DNA of 64,000 bases from Mucilaginibacter gotjawali (GTDB lineage Bacteria; Bacteroidota; Bacteroidia; Sphingobacteriales; Sphingobacteriaceae): NCBI RefSeq assembly GCF_002355435.1, contig NZ_AP017313.1, positions 2,046,001-2,110,000 on the forward strand, in the 5' to 3' direction. The position numbers and the translations under genes are program-made. Shown here piece after piece: positions 39,305 through 48,889 of the stretch (its first letter is position 1; each line of letters opens with the position of its first letter). The notes under the pieces are model-generated. The model was not told the origin of the DNA and searched no databases. It saw nothing but the letters and a program-made list of their open reading frames with translations.

Positions 39305-40610
39305 ACGATACAGTAGGTAAGTTCCCAGTTTTTACATCCTCCCTGAACTGGTGAAACACGTCGCCGGCAGGAACTTGTAGTTCCCGCTCGGTACCATCGT
39401 CGTTATATTTAAGGGTGACCAGCTTGCGGTGGTCCGGGTCGTTTTTATTGGTGTCGAAGGCTTTTTTATGGATGCTTTTTTCCCTGTCGCTTAGTTTTTC
39501 AAACATGCCCTGTTTCCAGGTTTCGCGTTCTTTATTCACCCCATCCAAATAGGATTGTGTTTCCCTTAATTGTTGTTTTAATTTCTTAAGGCTTTTGTCG
39601 CCTTCGGGCAAAGCCGCTATTTGTTTCTTTAATTCGTCGATCTTGCCGGGCAGTTCAGCTGCTCTTTTTTCCAGGGCGATCAAATGCGGCTCATGCAAAA
39701 ATATCTTGTACTGAGCAAAAAACTCCAGGGCGTTATCCTGAAAATTGGATAGCCAAACGTCCTCTTCTCCTTCAAAACCGGTATCTATCGCTACTTCGTT
39801 CTGATAACATTTCCACGAGACCCCGCTCTCTTCCAAACGTTCCGGGAAGGTGGGCCACTTCAGGGTGCCGTAATCCATATCGTCGTTCCACACATGCGCC
39901 CTTGAATTTTCATTTTGTTCCTCGCGGATGGTTCCGGTCCAAAAGTAGAGCCTGTTAGGATTGGTACCGGTTAAGGCCGAGCAAAAATTTTGGTCGCAAA
40001 CGGTAAAAGCGTCGGCCATGGCATAATAAAAAGGGATGTCGTCGCGGGTATGGTAGCCTAAGGTTAAAGGCATATCGGCGTATTCGGGGTTGCCGTTGCG
40101 TTTGTTATCCAGCCACTTATCGTATTTGCCTTCGTTACGGGCATTTACCTGGTTGCGCCACGAGTGGGGGAGCGAATCCATCCAGGTAGCTTTAGTGTTT
40201 TTGATGTCGAGATGAAACGGCGCGTAAGTTTCCCCTTTTTTATTGGATTGCAGCCATACCTTGTTTTTATTGGGCATATCGATAGCGCGGGGATCATTAA
40301 ACCCGCGAACGCCTTTCATGCTGCCTAAAGTATGGTCGAACGAACGGTTTTCCTGCATCAATATCACAATATGTTCCGCGTCGAGGTAGGTGCTTCCTTC
40401 GGGCGCGTTAATGGCCATCGCTTTTTGGATAGAGGCCGGGATCATATTGGTTAAGCTGGCAGCACCGGTTAACAAAGCTGCTTTTTTAAGGAAATCTCTG
40501 CGGGTATCAGTCATGATAGTTTTGTATTTTAATTAGAGTAACGTATTTAATGGTTGAAAATTCCGATGTCGAAAGTTATAACCAATTGAAAACATGTGTT
40601 TTATATAACT

Positions 40611-40738
40611 CCCCTCTTGAGAGGGGGTGTGCTGGCCTGTGTAGTGGCGGGGGTGTGTTAGCAGACATACTGGTCAACACACCCCTCCACCCCTGCCTGC
40701 CGGCAGGCAGGCCTCTCAAGAGGGGAATCGCACAGGCC
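40611..40738. repeat. Composite palindromic intergenic repeat
   Basis: CCCCTCTTGAGAGG at 40611-40624 is inverted at 40712-40725. GGCCTGTG at 40634-40641 is inverted at 40731-40738. GGGGTGTGTT near 40650 pairs with AACACACCCC near 40676, and a 20-bp palindrome of CCTGC/GCAGG units lies at 40692-40711. It looks like a Bacteroidota intergenic hairpin repeat, and the frame across it is not a gene. Confidence 0.75.
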
Positions 40739-40793
40739 CGGCTTTAAAAGCCGCCTTTTTTCTATTTCTTAATCGCCAAATATATTAGCGTAA

Positions 40794-41918
40794 TTAGCGG
40801 TTCGCAATATATTGTTCGCACAAACCAAACGAAAGCGTCATCCCGTTGCCGCCAAGGCCGTTAATAATGGTTACGCCGGGCTCAGCTCCGGTAATAAATT
40901 CAGTTTGTCCATTGGTCATTTTTGGGTAGATGCCATGCCATGATTGCATCATTTTCCAGTCCTTAAAAATGGCAAAAGTTTGTAAGTAAGCGATTATTAA
41001 ATTATTAATAAATTCTTTGTCAAAAGGGTCGTGTACCAACCCGTATTCGTGCGAATCGCCTATGGTTAGTTCACCGCTGCCGTTTTGTGATGCCATCACA
41101 TGGATGCCCCATTCAAGGTAATTGCCATATTGCTCTTCGTACCGCTTGCGCAATTCCGGCAATGAAGTCGCGGCCTGGAAACCGGGGTAGTGGATCATGG
41201 ATAAACCGCCGCACAGCGCCGGGCCTATGCGCCATTCGTCCGGCTGGCTCACCAGGCGCATCATCTGCAATTTACATTTGGTGATTTGCGTCTCCAGAAA
41301 TAATTCCGGGTAAAGGGTTTCAAAATCGGCCCCGCTGCAAACAAATATTTCATCCGCTTTCCAGCTTCGCCTGCCCGATTTAACCGAAGGAGGTTCGATC
41401 TGGCTGATGGCCGTATTCCAGAAAAACTCTACATCATATTTTTCGGCCAGGTAAGCAGCTATCTGCCCCACAGCCACCCTCGATTCTACGATCATCTCCT
41501 CACTGCTCCATAAGGCGCCTTTTAACCGGGTCGGGTTAACCGCGGGCGACTTTTGCAGCGCCTGTTTGGCATTTAGCAGTCCGCAATCACGGTGCTGGTG
41601 GTTTGCCTCCACATATTCGCTGATCACTTGCAGCTCATCCGCACTGTATGCCAGGTGCAGCGAGCCAACTTCGTCGTGCCAGATCCTGGCTTCGGTGCAT
41701 ATTTCTTTCCAGATGCTGCGCGATAGCATGGCCCGTTCAAAGAGTGGCCCGGTAGCCTGCCCTATGGGCCAAACCATCCCGAAATTACGGATGGATGCCC
41801 CAACTGCGCGTTCATTACGTTCAAATACGGTTACTTTATAACCACGGATTGCCAGTGCTCTGGCTGTGGCAAGGCCAACAATGCCGGCCCCTATAATAAT
41901 TGCTGATGGTTGTTTCAT
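40794..41918 (-). CDS. FAD-dependent oxidoreductase, phosphonate-associated (TIGR03364 type)
   Basis: This 374-residue flavoprotein of the DAO family has an N-terminal Rossmann site, IIIGAGIVGLATARALAIRGYKVTVFER, with the GxGxxG motif and the acidic end of the second strand. RNFGMVWPIGQATGP follows, typical of the phosphonate-linked subgroup, and near the C-terminus INGLGGNGMTLSFGL contacts FAD. Related enzymes in phosphonate gene clusters are thought to oxidise an amino- or N-methyl-aminophosphonate to the aldehyde that a phosphonatase then splits; this is recalled knowledge of the group, not proof here. Its start overlaps the stop of the DUF5690 gene by four bases, so it is the last gene of a three-gene operon. 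Confidence 0.8.
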   Translation of the reverse strand: MKQPSAIIIGAGIVGLATARALAIRGYKVTVFERNERAVGASIRNFGMVWPIGQATGPLFERAMLSRSIWKEICTEARIWHDEVGSLHLAYSADELQVISEYVEANHQHRDCGLLNAKQALQKSPAVNPTRLKGALWSSEEMIVESRVAVGQIAAYLAEKYDVEFFWNTAISQIEPPSVKSGRRSWKADEIFVCSGADFETLYPELFLETQITKCKLQMMRLVSQPDEWRIGPALCGGLSMIHYPGFQAATSLPELRKRYEEQYGNYLEWGIHVMASQNGSGELTIGDSHEYGLVHDPFDKEFINNLIIAYLQTFAIFKDWKMMQSWHGIYPKMTNGQTEFITGAEPGVTIINGLGGNGMTLSFGLCEQYIANR

Positions 41919-43228
41919 GCAGGTATAATGTTCAATGGTTCTTTCTGTGCGTCAACGTCTTTTTTCGCCTCCCGTAAAAAATACAACAGGGATAAGGTGG
42001 CACAAATGCCACCAACAATGGCTACCGTCATCACGCTGTTTTTAAAAAATGTGCCCCAACTGATGCTGGGTTGCCCCAGTTCTTTTACCAACAAGACACT
42101 TACGCTGCCCAGGTAGCCTATCGAGTCGGCTACGTAGATAAGGAAGCCCACGTTGCCTTTGTAATGGAAGGTCGCCAATAACCGTTCAAAGAAAACCGCG
42201 TTATAAGGCACATAGCCCAGGTATAGGCCCAGGCCCGCCATAGTCATCCAAACCATAGGGCCGATCAACCCTAATCCAAATAAAATGGTGCCGGTGCCGA
42301 TGAGCAGACAGCCGGAAATGATCATGTAATGGATAATTCGGAATGCTTTAAGGTTTCGTTTCACCAGGATTAGGAAGCTGATCGCCACCAGCACCAAAAC
42401 AGAGATGATGGTGTCTATTTTGGTATAAATGGTATTGTCTTTTATGCCCAGGCTGGCCCAGATCTCCACCTCAAAATTATCGCGCACATCGCGCATAATG
42501 GTAAGCAGCACATAAATCACCAGGGTTAAAATAATGCCGGGTAAAAACCGCTGTAAAAAGTGTTTCCGCTCTGCCGCGTCCATTGGCTCCCGTTTGGTAC
42601 GCAGTTTGATGTCTTCGGAGGTAGGCGGGGGCATTAATTCCAGCATGAGTACAAACAATAAAAGCGGGATTACAAACAGTGCCCCGGTTACAAAAGGCAT
42701 GGTAAACTCGCTGATGTGGAACGAGCCCATCAGCGTGCGGGCAACCGTTTTCACAAAACCGGATGCGAAAATCAGGCTGATGGATAACACGCCTGCCATA
42801 AACTCAGTGGATTTACGGCCTTCCAGGTAACTGAAAACCAGGCCCCAGATCAGGCCTAGCGGAAAGCCGTTTATAAATAAAAAGCCAATGTTATACGGTG
42901 CAGGCACAATCGCAAAAAACAGCAATGCTATCCAGGCCGTGCCTATCAGCAGTAAAATACTTTTGGCGCGCTGGTCGGGTTTTAATTCGGCGATGAATTT
43001 AATGCCATAGAATTTGCTGCAGGTATAGCCAATTACCTGCGCTATTACCAGCCAAACTTTATAATCAACATGAAAGTATTGCTGCCCGGTAAAAGTACCT
43101 GCGGTAAACGCCTTACGGAAAGCATACATAGAGGTATACGCTCCAAAAGCCGAGACTGCCGCCATTAAGGACAAAACAGGATAGGGCCATTTGGCAACTT
43201 TAACCCGTAATTGGTCGATAGCTTTCAT
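41915..43228 (-). CDS. DUF5690-family membrane protein, MFS-like transporter
   Basis: This 437-residue integral membrane protein has about 12 hydrophobic segments, arranged like a major-facilitator transporter, with a loop rich in charge near residues 205-225 (PPPTSEDIKLRTKREPMDAAERK). The start (YPVLSLMAAVSAFGAYTSMYAFRKAF) and IGYLGSVSVLLVKELG near the end match what I recall of DUF5690. Position between a phosphonatase-like hydrolase (two-base gap) and the FAD enzyme (four-base overlap) suggests that it imports a phosphonate or its organic precursor. Function is inference. Confidence 0.75.
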   Translation of the reverse strand: MKAIDQLRVKVAKWPYPVLSLMAAVSAFGAYTSMYAFRKAFTAGTFTGQQYFHVDYKVWLVIAQVIGYTCSKFYGIKFIAELKPDQRAKSILLLIGTAWIALLFFAIVPAPYNIGFLFINGFPLGLIWGLVFSYLEGRKSTEFMAGVLSISLIFASGFVKTVARTLMGSFHISEFTMPFVTGALFVIPLLLFVLMLELMPPPTSEDIKLRTKREPMDAAERKHFLQRFLPGIILTLVIYVLLTIMRDVRDNFEVEIWASLGIKDNTIYTKIDTIISVLVLVAISFLILVKRNLKAFRIIHYMIISGCLLIGTGTILFGLGLIGPMVWMTMAGLGLYLGYVPYNAVFFERLLATFHYKGNVGFLIYVADSIGYLGSVSVLLVKELGQPSISWGTFFKNSVMTVAIVGGICATLSLLYFLREAKKDVDAQKEPLNIIPA

Positions 43229-43230
43229 AA

Positions 43231-43917
43231 CTACTGATTGATGATGCCGATTACCTGTGCGATGTCGTCAATAATATGCGTAGGGTTATATATTTCCAGT
43301 TCTTCGCGTGTAAAAATACCCGTAGTAACGCCAATTACGTAGTGGCAACCTGCGTTTTGTCCTTCGCGCACATCAACTTCTGTGTCGCCAACTTTCATCA
43401 CTTCCAGTGGGTCGGTAATCGCACAATCTTTCATTATTTTCCGGATCATAAACGGATGCGGCCGGCCAAGTTCAACTTCGTCAGAGCCGATAACCTCGTC
43501 GATTAATCCCTTTTCTATCCACTGCAGGCGTTCAACAATAGTATCCGCGATATCCCTCGAAAAGCCGGTATTGATGCCGATCTTAATGCCCATCCGGTGT
43601 AATTCGGCAAAAGTTTCTTCAACATTGGGTAGGGGAGCAATCCCCGGCTCAAACTGGTAAAAATGGATCATCTGTTTTACAAACTCCCGGTGGATGGCAT
43701 CTACCAGGCTGCCAGTAATCTTTTCTTTATCCGTTTCGTGCAGCTGCAGCATTTGGGTAATCGCTTCATTTTTCTCATATCCCATCAATGGGTTGATCCG
43801 TTCGAGCGGGACATCATACTGGTATTTTTTTAAAGCTGCCTGGAAGGCCTTGCTTACGTTATGATCATCTTTAACCGTTGTACCGGCTATATCAAAAACA
43901 ACTAATTTTATCGACAT
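43231..43917 (-). CDS. Phosphonatase-like HAD-superfamily hydrolase
   Basis: This 228-residue cytoplasmic HAD hydrolase has the nucleophile motif VVFDIAGTTVKDD (D8), NTGFSRDIADTIVERL with the motif II Thr/Ser region, and VGDTEVDVREGQNAGCHYVIGVTTG with the motif IV acids. The AGTT sequence after the nucleophile and the cap segment VSKAFQAALKKYQYDVPLERINPLMGYEKNEAI are typical of the phosphonatase-like group (PhnX relatives, TIGR03351 type). It probably cleaves the C-P bond of a phosphonoacetaldehyde-like compound or a related phosphate ester. It heads the operon with DUF5690 and the FAD oxidoreductase. Confidence 0.82.
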   Translation of the reverse strand: MSIKLVVFDIAGTTVKDDHNVSKAFQAALKKYQYDVPLERINPLMGYEKNEAITQMLQLHETDKEKITGSLVDAIHREFVKQMIHFYQFEPGIAPLPNVEETFAELHRMGIKIGINTGFSRDIADTIVERLQWIEKGLIDEVIGSDEVELGRPHPFMIRKIMKDCAITDPLEVMKVGDTEVDVREGQNAGCHYVIGVTTGIFTREELEIYNPTHIIDDIAQVIGIINQ

Positions 43918-44105
43918 CTAATGTTTATTTGGGTTGAGCAATACTAAACTAAGTTTATTAATATCAAACCAATATAATATTAAGTTATGATTAATTATCG
44001 GGAAATAAACTGCACTGACGGGCAAAAAAATATTATGCCTAAGATCATTTTATTTCATGACCAAAAGCATCGCGCCCGGTTTTATATCCTCCTTAATTTT
44101 ATTGT
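43918..44105. other. Divergent intergenic region before the hydrogenase operon
   Basis: This AT-rich interval separates the phosphonatase operon (-) from the hydrogenase operon (+) and should carry both promoters. I find no clear TTTG/TAnnTTTG pair and no convincing regulator site. Confidence 0.3.
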
Positions 44106-44264
44106 ATGAATAAGATCACTTCTTCTCCGGATCTCCAAAGTCAATGCGAAGTGAAAAAGCCTGTAAAAAAGCCGGTTAGCCTCCAATATATTCACTTTGT
44201 TAATGTAAAGCCTGGCATTTGCTACGTAAATTTTGATGTAGGAAACATTTTAACAAAACCGTAA
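44106..44264 (+). CDS. Possible 52-residue small protein before the hydrogenase genes
   Basis: An ATG at 44106 opens a 52-codon frame whose TAA (44262-44264) is one base before the ATG of the hydrogenase beta subunit. The product would begin MNKITSSPDLQSQCEVKKP and end NFDVGNILTKP, with two cysteines (C14, C39) and a lysine-rich middle. The tight spacing would allow translational coupling. I recognise no family, and the frame may be chance leader sequence. Confidence 0.3.
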   Translation: MNKITSSPDLQSQCEVKKPVKKPVSLQYIHFVNVKPGICYVNFDVGNILTKP

Positions 44265-44265
44265 A

Positions 44266-45387
44266 ATGAAAGTAATTGAACGCAAATTTTTGGAAAACCT
44301 TTTTGACCAGTTGAAGGAAATGGGGTATGACTTGTTTGGCCCCGTAGTTCATGATGGAGCTATCGTGTACGACGAAATTGAGTCAGCTGGCGAACTGCCC
44401 GCCGGTTGGCACGACAAACAGGAAAAGGGGACATACCGGTTGGAGAAATCAGGAGATCCATCAGTTTTTGCTTATGCCGCGGGCCCGCAATCATGGAAAA
44501 AATTGCTCCATCCTTCTGAAAACCTGCTTTGGAGGGCACAACGCACCGAAAATGGTTTTAAGGTAATCAAAGATCCTGAACCTAAAAGAAAGAAAGCTTT
44601 TATAGGTGTGCGGCCATGCGAACTGAACGCCATTTTAATACAGGATAAAGTGTTTTTAAAAGGGATTGCTGTTGACGCTTCCTACCAGGCTTTAAGGAAT
44701 GATGTTTTTATAGTAGCGGTAAATTGTACCCACCCTGCAAACACCTGTTTTTGTGCCTCGATGAATACCGGTCCCAAAGCAACCAAAGGTTTTGATATTT
44801 CATTAACAGAGGTACTGGACGGAGATCGCCATTATTTCCTTGCGGAATCAGGAAGCAGCCTGGGCGACGATGTTTTAACAGATGTTACCGGCCATGATGC
44901 TTTAGACAACGAAATAGTAACCGGCAAAAAGGCCCTTGAAAATGCCGCCGGAAAAATGGGCCGAAACCTGGATACCACAAATATTAAGGAACTCCTTTAT
45001 GCCAATTCAGAAAGCCCGTATTGGGATGAAGTGGCTGCCCGCTGTTTATCATGCGGAAATTGCACTATGGTTTGCCCTACCTGTTTTTGCACAACCGTTG
45101 AGGATAAAACCGACCTTACCGGCCAGCATGACGAACGCTGGAGTAAATGGGACTCCTGTTTCTCGCTGGAGTTTTCTTATATCCACACCGGGCCGGTACG
45201 GTCAACCGTACGTTCACGCTACCGGCAATGGATGACACATAAACTGGCATCGTGGATAGACCAGTTTGGCACATCCGGCTGCGTGGGTTGCGGACGCTGT
45301 ATTACCTGGTGCCCCGTTGGTATTGATATAACGGAAGGGTTGGCCTCAATCAGAAATAATCAAACGGAAAAAACTAACCAAATATGA
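44266..45387 (+). CDS. [NiFe]-hydrogenase beta subunit, 4Fe-4S electron-transfer protein
   Basis: This 373-residue iron-sulfur subunit passes electrons between the hydrogenase core and the flavin subunit in group 3b-type (sulfhydrogenase-like) enzymes. [19 protein letters not shown] near residue 108 is typical of this family. Two ferredoxin-type clusters follow: [16 protein letters not shown] near 264-279 and [16 protein letters not shown] near 340-355. Its stop overlaps the start of the cyclic-nucleotide-binding gene (ATGA). No signal peptide is present, so the complex is cytoplasmic. The order beta, cNMP protein, gamma, delta, alpha, protease supports a complete operon, though hyp maturation genes are not in this window. 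Confidence 0.9.
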   Translation: MKVIERKFLENLFDQLKEMGYDLFGPVVHDGAIVYDEIESAGELPAGWHDKQEKGTYRLEKSGDPSVFAYAAGPQSWKKLLHPSENLLWRAQRTENGFKVIKDPEPKRKKAFIGVRPCELNAILIQDKVFLKGIAVDASYQALRNDVFIVAVNCTHPANTCFCASMNTGPKATKGFDISLTEVLDGDRHYFLAESGSSLGDDVLTDVTGHDALDNEIVTGKKALENAAGKMGRNLDTTNIKELLYANSESPYWDEVAARCLSCGNCTMVCPTCFCTTVEDKTDLTGQHDERWSKWDSCFSLEFSYIHTGPVRSTVRSRYRQWMTHKLASWIDQFGTSGCVGCGRCITWCPVGIDITEGLASIRNNQTEKTNQI

Positions 45388-45875
45388 AAACCCTGGAACT
45401 GGCAATAGCCAAACACCCCTTTTTTGATGACCTTCCCGAAGAAGATATCCGCAGTATTGCCGGGCAGGCAAATATTGTAAATTTTAAAGAAGGAGATGTA
45501 CTGTTTAAAGAAGGAGATGATGCAGACAAGTTCTATCTTATTATAAAAGGTAAAGTTGCGCTGGAAACATACACTCCCGGCAGGGGAGTAATTAATATAC
45601 AAACCGTTGAGGATGGCGAAATGCTGGGATGGTCGTGGTTGGTGGCCCCCTATAAATACCGTTTTGCTGCAAAAGTGATAACGAAAACCGAAATGATTGT
45701 CATTAACGGAACGCAATTACGTGCTGATTGTGAAAAAAAGCCGGTTTTAGGCTACGAAATGATGAAACGAATGGTGCGCGCAATCGCCTTAAGGCTTGAA
45801 CAAACAAGACTAATGCTGATGGATATTTATGGCAAACGGTATAAAAAAATTGATCATGGAGGATACTATTTATAA
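45384..45875 (+). CDS. Cyclic-nucleotide-binding domain protein without DNA-binding domain
   Basis: This 163-residue protein is a CRP/FNR-type cyclic-nucleotide-binding fold at about residues 10-125 (FFDDLPEEDIRSIAGQANIVNFKEGDVLFKEGDDADKFY, given here in part as HPFFDDLPEEDIRSI and KEGDVLFKEGDDADKFYLII). The later cassette region is DGEMLGWSWL followed by YRFAA, with the GE and R/A positions kept but a longer, Trp-rich insertion. After it comes one helix (MVRAIALRLEQTRLMLMDIY) and no helix-turn-helix, so it is not a transcription factor. It overlaps the beta gene by four bases and the gamma gene, so it is probably made with the hydrogenase and may sense a nucleotide to control it. Ligand unknown. 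Confidence 0.85.
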   Translation: MKTLELAIAKHPFFDDLPEEDIRSIAGQANIVNFKEGDVLFKEGDDADKFYLIIKGKVALETYTPGRGVINIQTVEDGEMLGWSWLVAPYKYRFAAKVITKTEMIVINGTQLRADCEKKPVLGYEMMKRMVRAIALRLEQTRLMLMDIYGKRYKKIDHGGYYL

Positions 45876-46740
45876 CACCGAAGCCACAGTTGCTGACCCG
45901 ATGGTGCCAACGCTTTACCGGGTTGAAAGCTATGTTAAAGAAACCAGTGATACCTTCACGCTTGCCATTTCGCCAACCGGATCAGCTTTGGAGGTAAAAA
46001 CGGCAAACCAAAAGCAGCTTGGCGCTGCGCCCGGACAATTTAATATGCTTTATGTATTCGGTATGGGCGAAGTGCCCATTTCAATAAGTGCAAGCCCGGC
46101 TGTGGGAGGTTTATTAACACATACCACACGAGACGTAGGCAGTGTTACCAAAGCTTTATCGGCCCTTAAAGTCGGCGATATGTTAGGGGTACGCGGGCCT
46201 TTCGGTACGCCCTGGCCTTTAGAGCGTGCGGTTGGTAAAGATGTAGTGCTTGTTGCAGGCGGTATCGGGCTGGCTCCATTGCGCCCGGTCATCCATGAAC
46301 TGCTTGCCAGGCGTGCGGATTTTGGCCGTTTGGTAGTGCTATATGGCTCACGGTCTCCGGCTGACATTATTTTTAAAAATGAACTAAAAAAATGGAAAGC
46401 GCAGCCCGGCGTGATCGTGTATATAACAGTCGACCGGGGATCGTCATCATGGCACGGAAGCGTGGGTGTGGTTACCAGGCTGATCCCGAAAATCCGCTTC
46501 GACCCGGCCAACGCTATTGTGATGATCTGCGGCCCCGAGATAATGATGCAGTATACGGTGGATGCCCTGAAACAACGGGGCGTTAGCGGCGAAGATATTT
46601 ATGTATCGATGGAGAGGAATATGAAATGCGCCTTAGGTTTTTGCGGCCATTGCCAGTTTGGCGAACACTTTATTTGCAAGGACGGCCCCGTGTTCACCTA
46701 CGACCAGCTATCATCTCTTTTTAAGAAACCGGAGATTTAA
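45856..46740 (+). CDS. [NiFe]-hydrogenase gamma subunit, FAD/NAD(P)-binding oxidoreductase
   Basis: This subunit carries electrons to or from NAD(P)H. It has a ferredoxin-reductase-type FAD domain ([23 protein letters not shown]), an NAD(P) domain ([54 protein letters not shown]), and at the C-terminus a 2Fe-2S site [14 protein letters not shown]...FICKDGP with four cysteines. ATG 45856 gives 294 residues; an earlier ATG at 45829 is possible, and both overlap the previous gene. NADP use is usual in group 3b enzymes but cannot be fixed from sequence here. The gap to the delta gene is 75 bases. Confidence 0.9.
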   Translation: MEDTIYNTEATVADPMVPTLYRVESYVKETSDTFTLAISPTGSALEVKTANQKQLGAAPGQFNMLYVFGMGEVPISISASPAVGGLLTHTTRDVGSVTKALSALKVGDMLGVRGPFGTPWPLERAVGKDVVLVAGGIGLAPLRPVIHELLARRADFGRLVVLYGSRSPADIIFKNELKKWKAQPGVIVYITVDRGSSSWHGSVGVVTRLIPKIRFDPANAIVMICGPEIMMQYTVDALKQRGVSGEDIYVSMERNMKCALGFCGHCQFGEHFICKDGPVFTYDQLSSLFKKPEI

Positions 46741-46815
46741 AAAAAAGTGTAAGCTTTAAAATAGAACGGCTCCCGGCAGAGGAAGCAATCAGTAAACGGA
46801 ATTAAAAACAGTATC

Positions 46816-47595
46816 ATGCCAAAACCACACGTCCCTAAATTAGCTGTTTGGAAATTTGCATCCTGTGATGGGTGCCAGTTGAGCCTGCTTGACTGTGAAG
46901 ATGAATTACTGGCCATCGCAGGACAGATAGAAATCGCAAATTTTCCTGAAGCCTCAAGCGCTATCGTAAAAGGCCCGTATGATCTTTCGCTGGTTGAAGG
47001 TTCCATCACCACCCCGCACGACGAAGAGCGGATCCACAAAATCCGTAAAATGTCGAAATATGTAATTACCATAGGCGCCTGCGCAACAGCCGGGGGCATA
47101 CAGGCCCTGCGCAATTTTAAAGATGTTAATGAATTTATTTCGCTGGTGTATGCGCGGCCCCACTATATTTCAACGCTAAGTAAATCAACGGCTATTGCTG
47201 ATCATATCGAGGTGGATTTTGAGTTGCGTGGATGCCCGATCAATAAAAGTCAATTGCTGGAACTGATCAGTGCCTTTTTGCATAACCGGAAACCAAATAT
47301 CCCCAATTACAGTGTTTGCGCGGAATGTAAACGCCGTGGTACAATATGCATAATGGTATCAAAAGGGGTTACCTGTATGGGGCCTGTTACCCATGCCGGG
47401 TGTAATGCGCTTTGCCCATCATATAATAGAGGCTGCTATTCCTGCTTCGGGCCAAAAGAAACGCCGAATGCTGCCTCCCTGAGCAGGTGGTTGCTTGAGC
47501 AGGGCGTTGAAAAAGAAGAACTGGTGCGGATTTTCAGAGGTTTTAATGCTAATGCGGAGCCTTTCCGTAAAGAAAGTGAATATTATGAAAAATAA
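46816..47595 (+). CDS. [NiFe]-hydrogenase small (delta) subunit
   Basis: This 259-residue cytoplasmic small subunit holds the electron-transfer clusters next to the [NiFe] site. C17 and C20 ([13 protein letters not shown]), the cysteine in IGACATAGG and that in [12 protein letters not shown] are the proximal 4Fe-4S ligands. [28 protein letters not shown] and CYSCFGPKE supply further clusters, the usual pattern of group 3 enzymes. There is no twin-arginine signal. Its stop overlaps the start of the large-subunit gene by 11 bases. Confidence 0.93.
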   Translation: MPKPHVPKLAVWKFASCDGCQLSLLDCEDELLAIAGQIEIANFPEASSAIVKGPYDLSLVEGSITTPHDEERIHKIRKMSKYVITIGACATAGGIQALRNFKDVNEFISLVYARPHYISTLSKSTAIADHIEVDFELRGCPINKSQLLELISAFLHNRKPNIPNYSVCAECKRRGTICIMVSKGVTCMGPVTHAGCNALCPSYNRGCYSCFGPKETPNAASLSRWLLEQGVEKEELVRIFRGFNANAEPFRKESEYYEK

Positions 47596-48874
47596 AACAC
47601 TAAAGATAGACATACTGGCCCGTGTAGAAGGAGAGGGGGGGCTTAAACTGAAGATCAGCAATGGCATCGTAAAAGATGTTCAATTAAAAATATATGAACC
47701 ACCGCGCTTCTTTGAGGCCTTTTTAAGAGGCCGCGACTTTAGGGAAGCGCCTGACATTACCTCCCGTATTTGCGGTATCTGCCCTATTGCCTACCAGTTG
47801 GGCGCTTCGCAGGCGATGGAAGAAATTTGTGGCGTAAAAGTAGAGGGGCAGTTAAAAACGCTGCGCCGCCTGATTTACACCGGCGAATGGATCGAATCAC
47901 ATGTTTTGCATGCCTTTATGCTGAATGCCCCGGACTTTTTTGAGGCCGGCAGCGTAATTCACCTGGCGCAGGTGTATCCTGAAGTAGTTAAGAATGCTTT
48001 AAGGATGAAAAAGGCTGGTAACGAGATCATGATCGTACTTGGCGGGCGCGAAATACACCCCGTAAATTTACGTTTGGGCGGATTTTATAAAGTACCGAAA
48101 AAGCGTGAATTAAGGGCATTGCTTGAAGAGATCAAATGGTCGAAACAGGCTGCGGTTGATGCGCTGATGTTTATTTCTAAATTCGAATTTCCTGAATTTA
48201 AACAAAACTATGAGTTTCTTGCCTTATCAGATCCTGACGAATATGCGATTTTAGGTGGACGCCTTGTGTCAAACTGCGGGATTAATCTTCCTGTTAACGA
48301 GTATGACAATTGCCTGGTTGAAGAACATGTGCCGCATTCAACCGCTTTACATTCTCATCTAAAGGGTGCAGGTACTTGTTTGCTCGGACCTTTGGCAAGG
48401 TATAACCTCAATTTTGAACAACTTACACCGCTCGCGAAGGAAACCGCCTTTAATGCGGGGCTCGGGCGGCACTGCTATAACCCTTTTAAAAGTATACTGG
48501 TACGAATGGTGGAGGTAATTTATGCCTTTGAAGAGGCTGAAAGGATTATTGAAGCCTACGAGGAACCTGGCAGCCCGGCTATTGAAGTAAAGCCAAGGGC
48601 GGGCACCGGTTATGGCGCCACAGAAGCGCCAAGAGGTATCTGTTATCATCGCTATACGATTGACGACAACGGCATCATACAGGATTCAAAAATAGTGGCT
48701 CCTACGTCGGTTAACCAGTCGAGGATCGAAAAAGATCTGTGGGACCTGGTGCAGGCTAATGTGGGGCTTACAGATGAAAAACTTAAGTTTTTTTGTGAGC
48801 GGGCGATCCGCAACTATGATCCTTGTATTTCCTGCTCTACTCATTTTTTGACTATGGATATCGAGCGTGATTAA
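47585..48874 (+). CDS. [NiFe]-hydrogenase large (alpha) subunit
   Basis: This catalytic subunit binds the [NiFe](CN)2CO centre. The L1 motif is RICGICP with C63 and C66, and L2 is DPCISCSTH with C414, C417 and H420, followed by nine residues (FLTMDIERD) that the maturation protease would remove. [14 protein letters not shown] near the N-terminus and [19 protein letters not shown] near 155 are family typical. ATG 47585 is preferred over the frame start at 47495, since the upstream residues match no family sequence and overlap the delta gene. The 429-residue length suits group 3b-like enzymes. It should act as a bidirectional or H2-oxidising enzyme in the cytoplasm. Confidence 0.95.
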   Translation: MKNKTLKIDILARVEGEGGLKLKISNGIVKDVQLKIYEPPRFFEAFLRGRDFREAPDITSRICGICPIAYQLGASQAMEEICGVKVEGQLKTLRRLIYTGEWIESHVLHAFMLNAPDFFEAGSVIHLAQVYPEVVKNALRMKKAGNEIMIVLGGREIHPVNLRLGGFYKVPKKRELRALLEEIKWSKQAAVDALMFISKFEFPEFKQNYEFLALSDPDEYAILGGRLVSNCGINLPVNEYDNCLVEEHVPHSTALHSHLKGAGTCLLGPLARYNLNFEQLTPLAKETAFNAGLGRHCYNPFKSILVRMVEVIYAFEEAERIIEAYEEPGSPAIEVKPRAGTGYGATEAPRGICYHRYTIDDNGIIQDSKIVAPTSVNQSRIEKDLWDLVQANVGLTDEKLKFFCERAIRNYDPCISCSTHFLTMDIERD

Positions 48875-48889
48875 AAACAGAAGTGTAAA

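Larger units (their letters stand above)
36461..40514 (-). pseudogene. Phosphocholine-specific phospholipase C gene interrupted by an IS
   Basis: The N-terminal part (40514 to 39296) has a twin-arginine-type signal (TRRDFLKKAALLTGAASL) and HIVILMQENRSFDHTLGSMKGVRGF, the phosphoesterase-family metal site. The C-terminal part (37811 to 36461) continues with TAPENFSDHPSS, TYDENDGYFDHV, GYRVPMIIASPWSKGGYV and two C-terminal beta domains. Removing the IS plus one target copy (1492 bases) joins W-L-T-A-P in one frame of 854 codons, the usual size of bacterial phospholipase C of this type. As it stands the N-terminal piece ends in NVIKLSDTQ and IS-derived residues and lacks half the active domain, so it should be inactive. 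The enzyme would split phosphatidylcholine-like lipids in the periplasm. Confidence 0.93.

Noticed and set aside
40550..40747. 65-codon frame before the FAD oxidoreductase
   Set aside because: It reads through the composite palindrome (Pro-rich, repeated words) and is not a gene.
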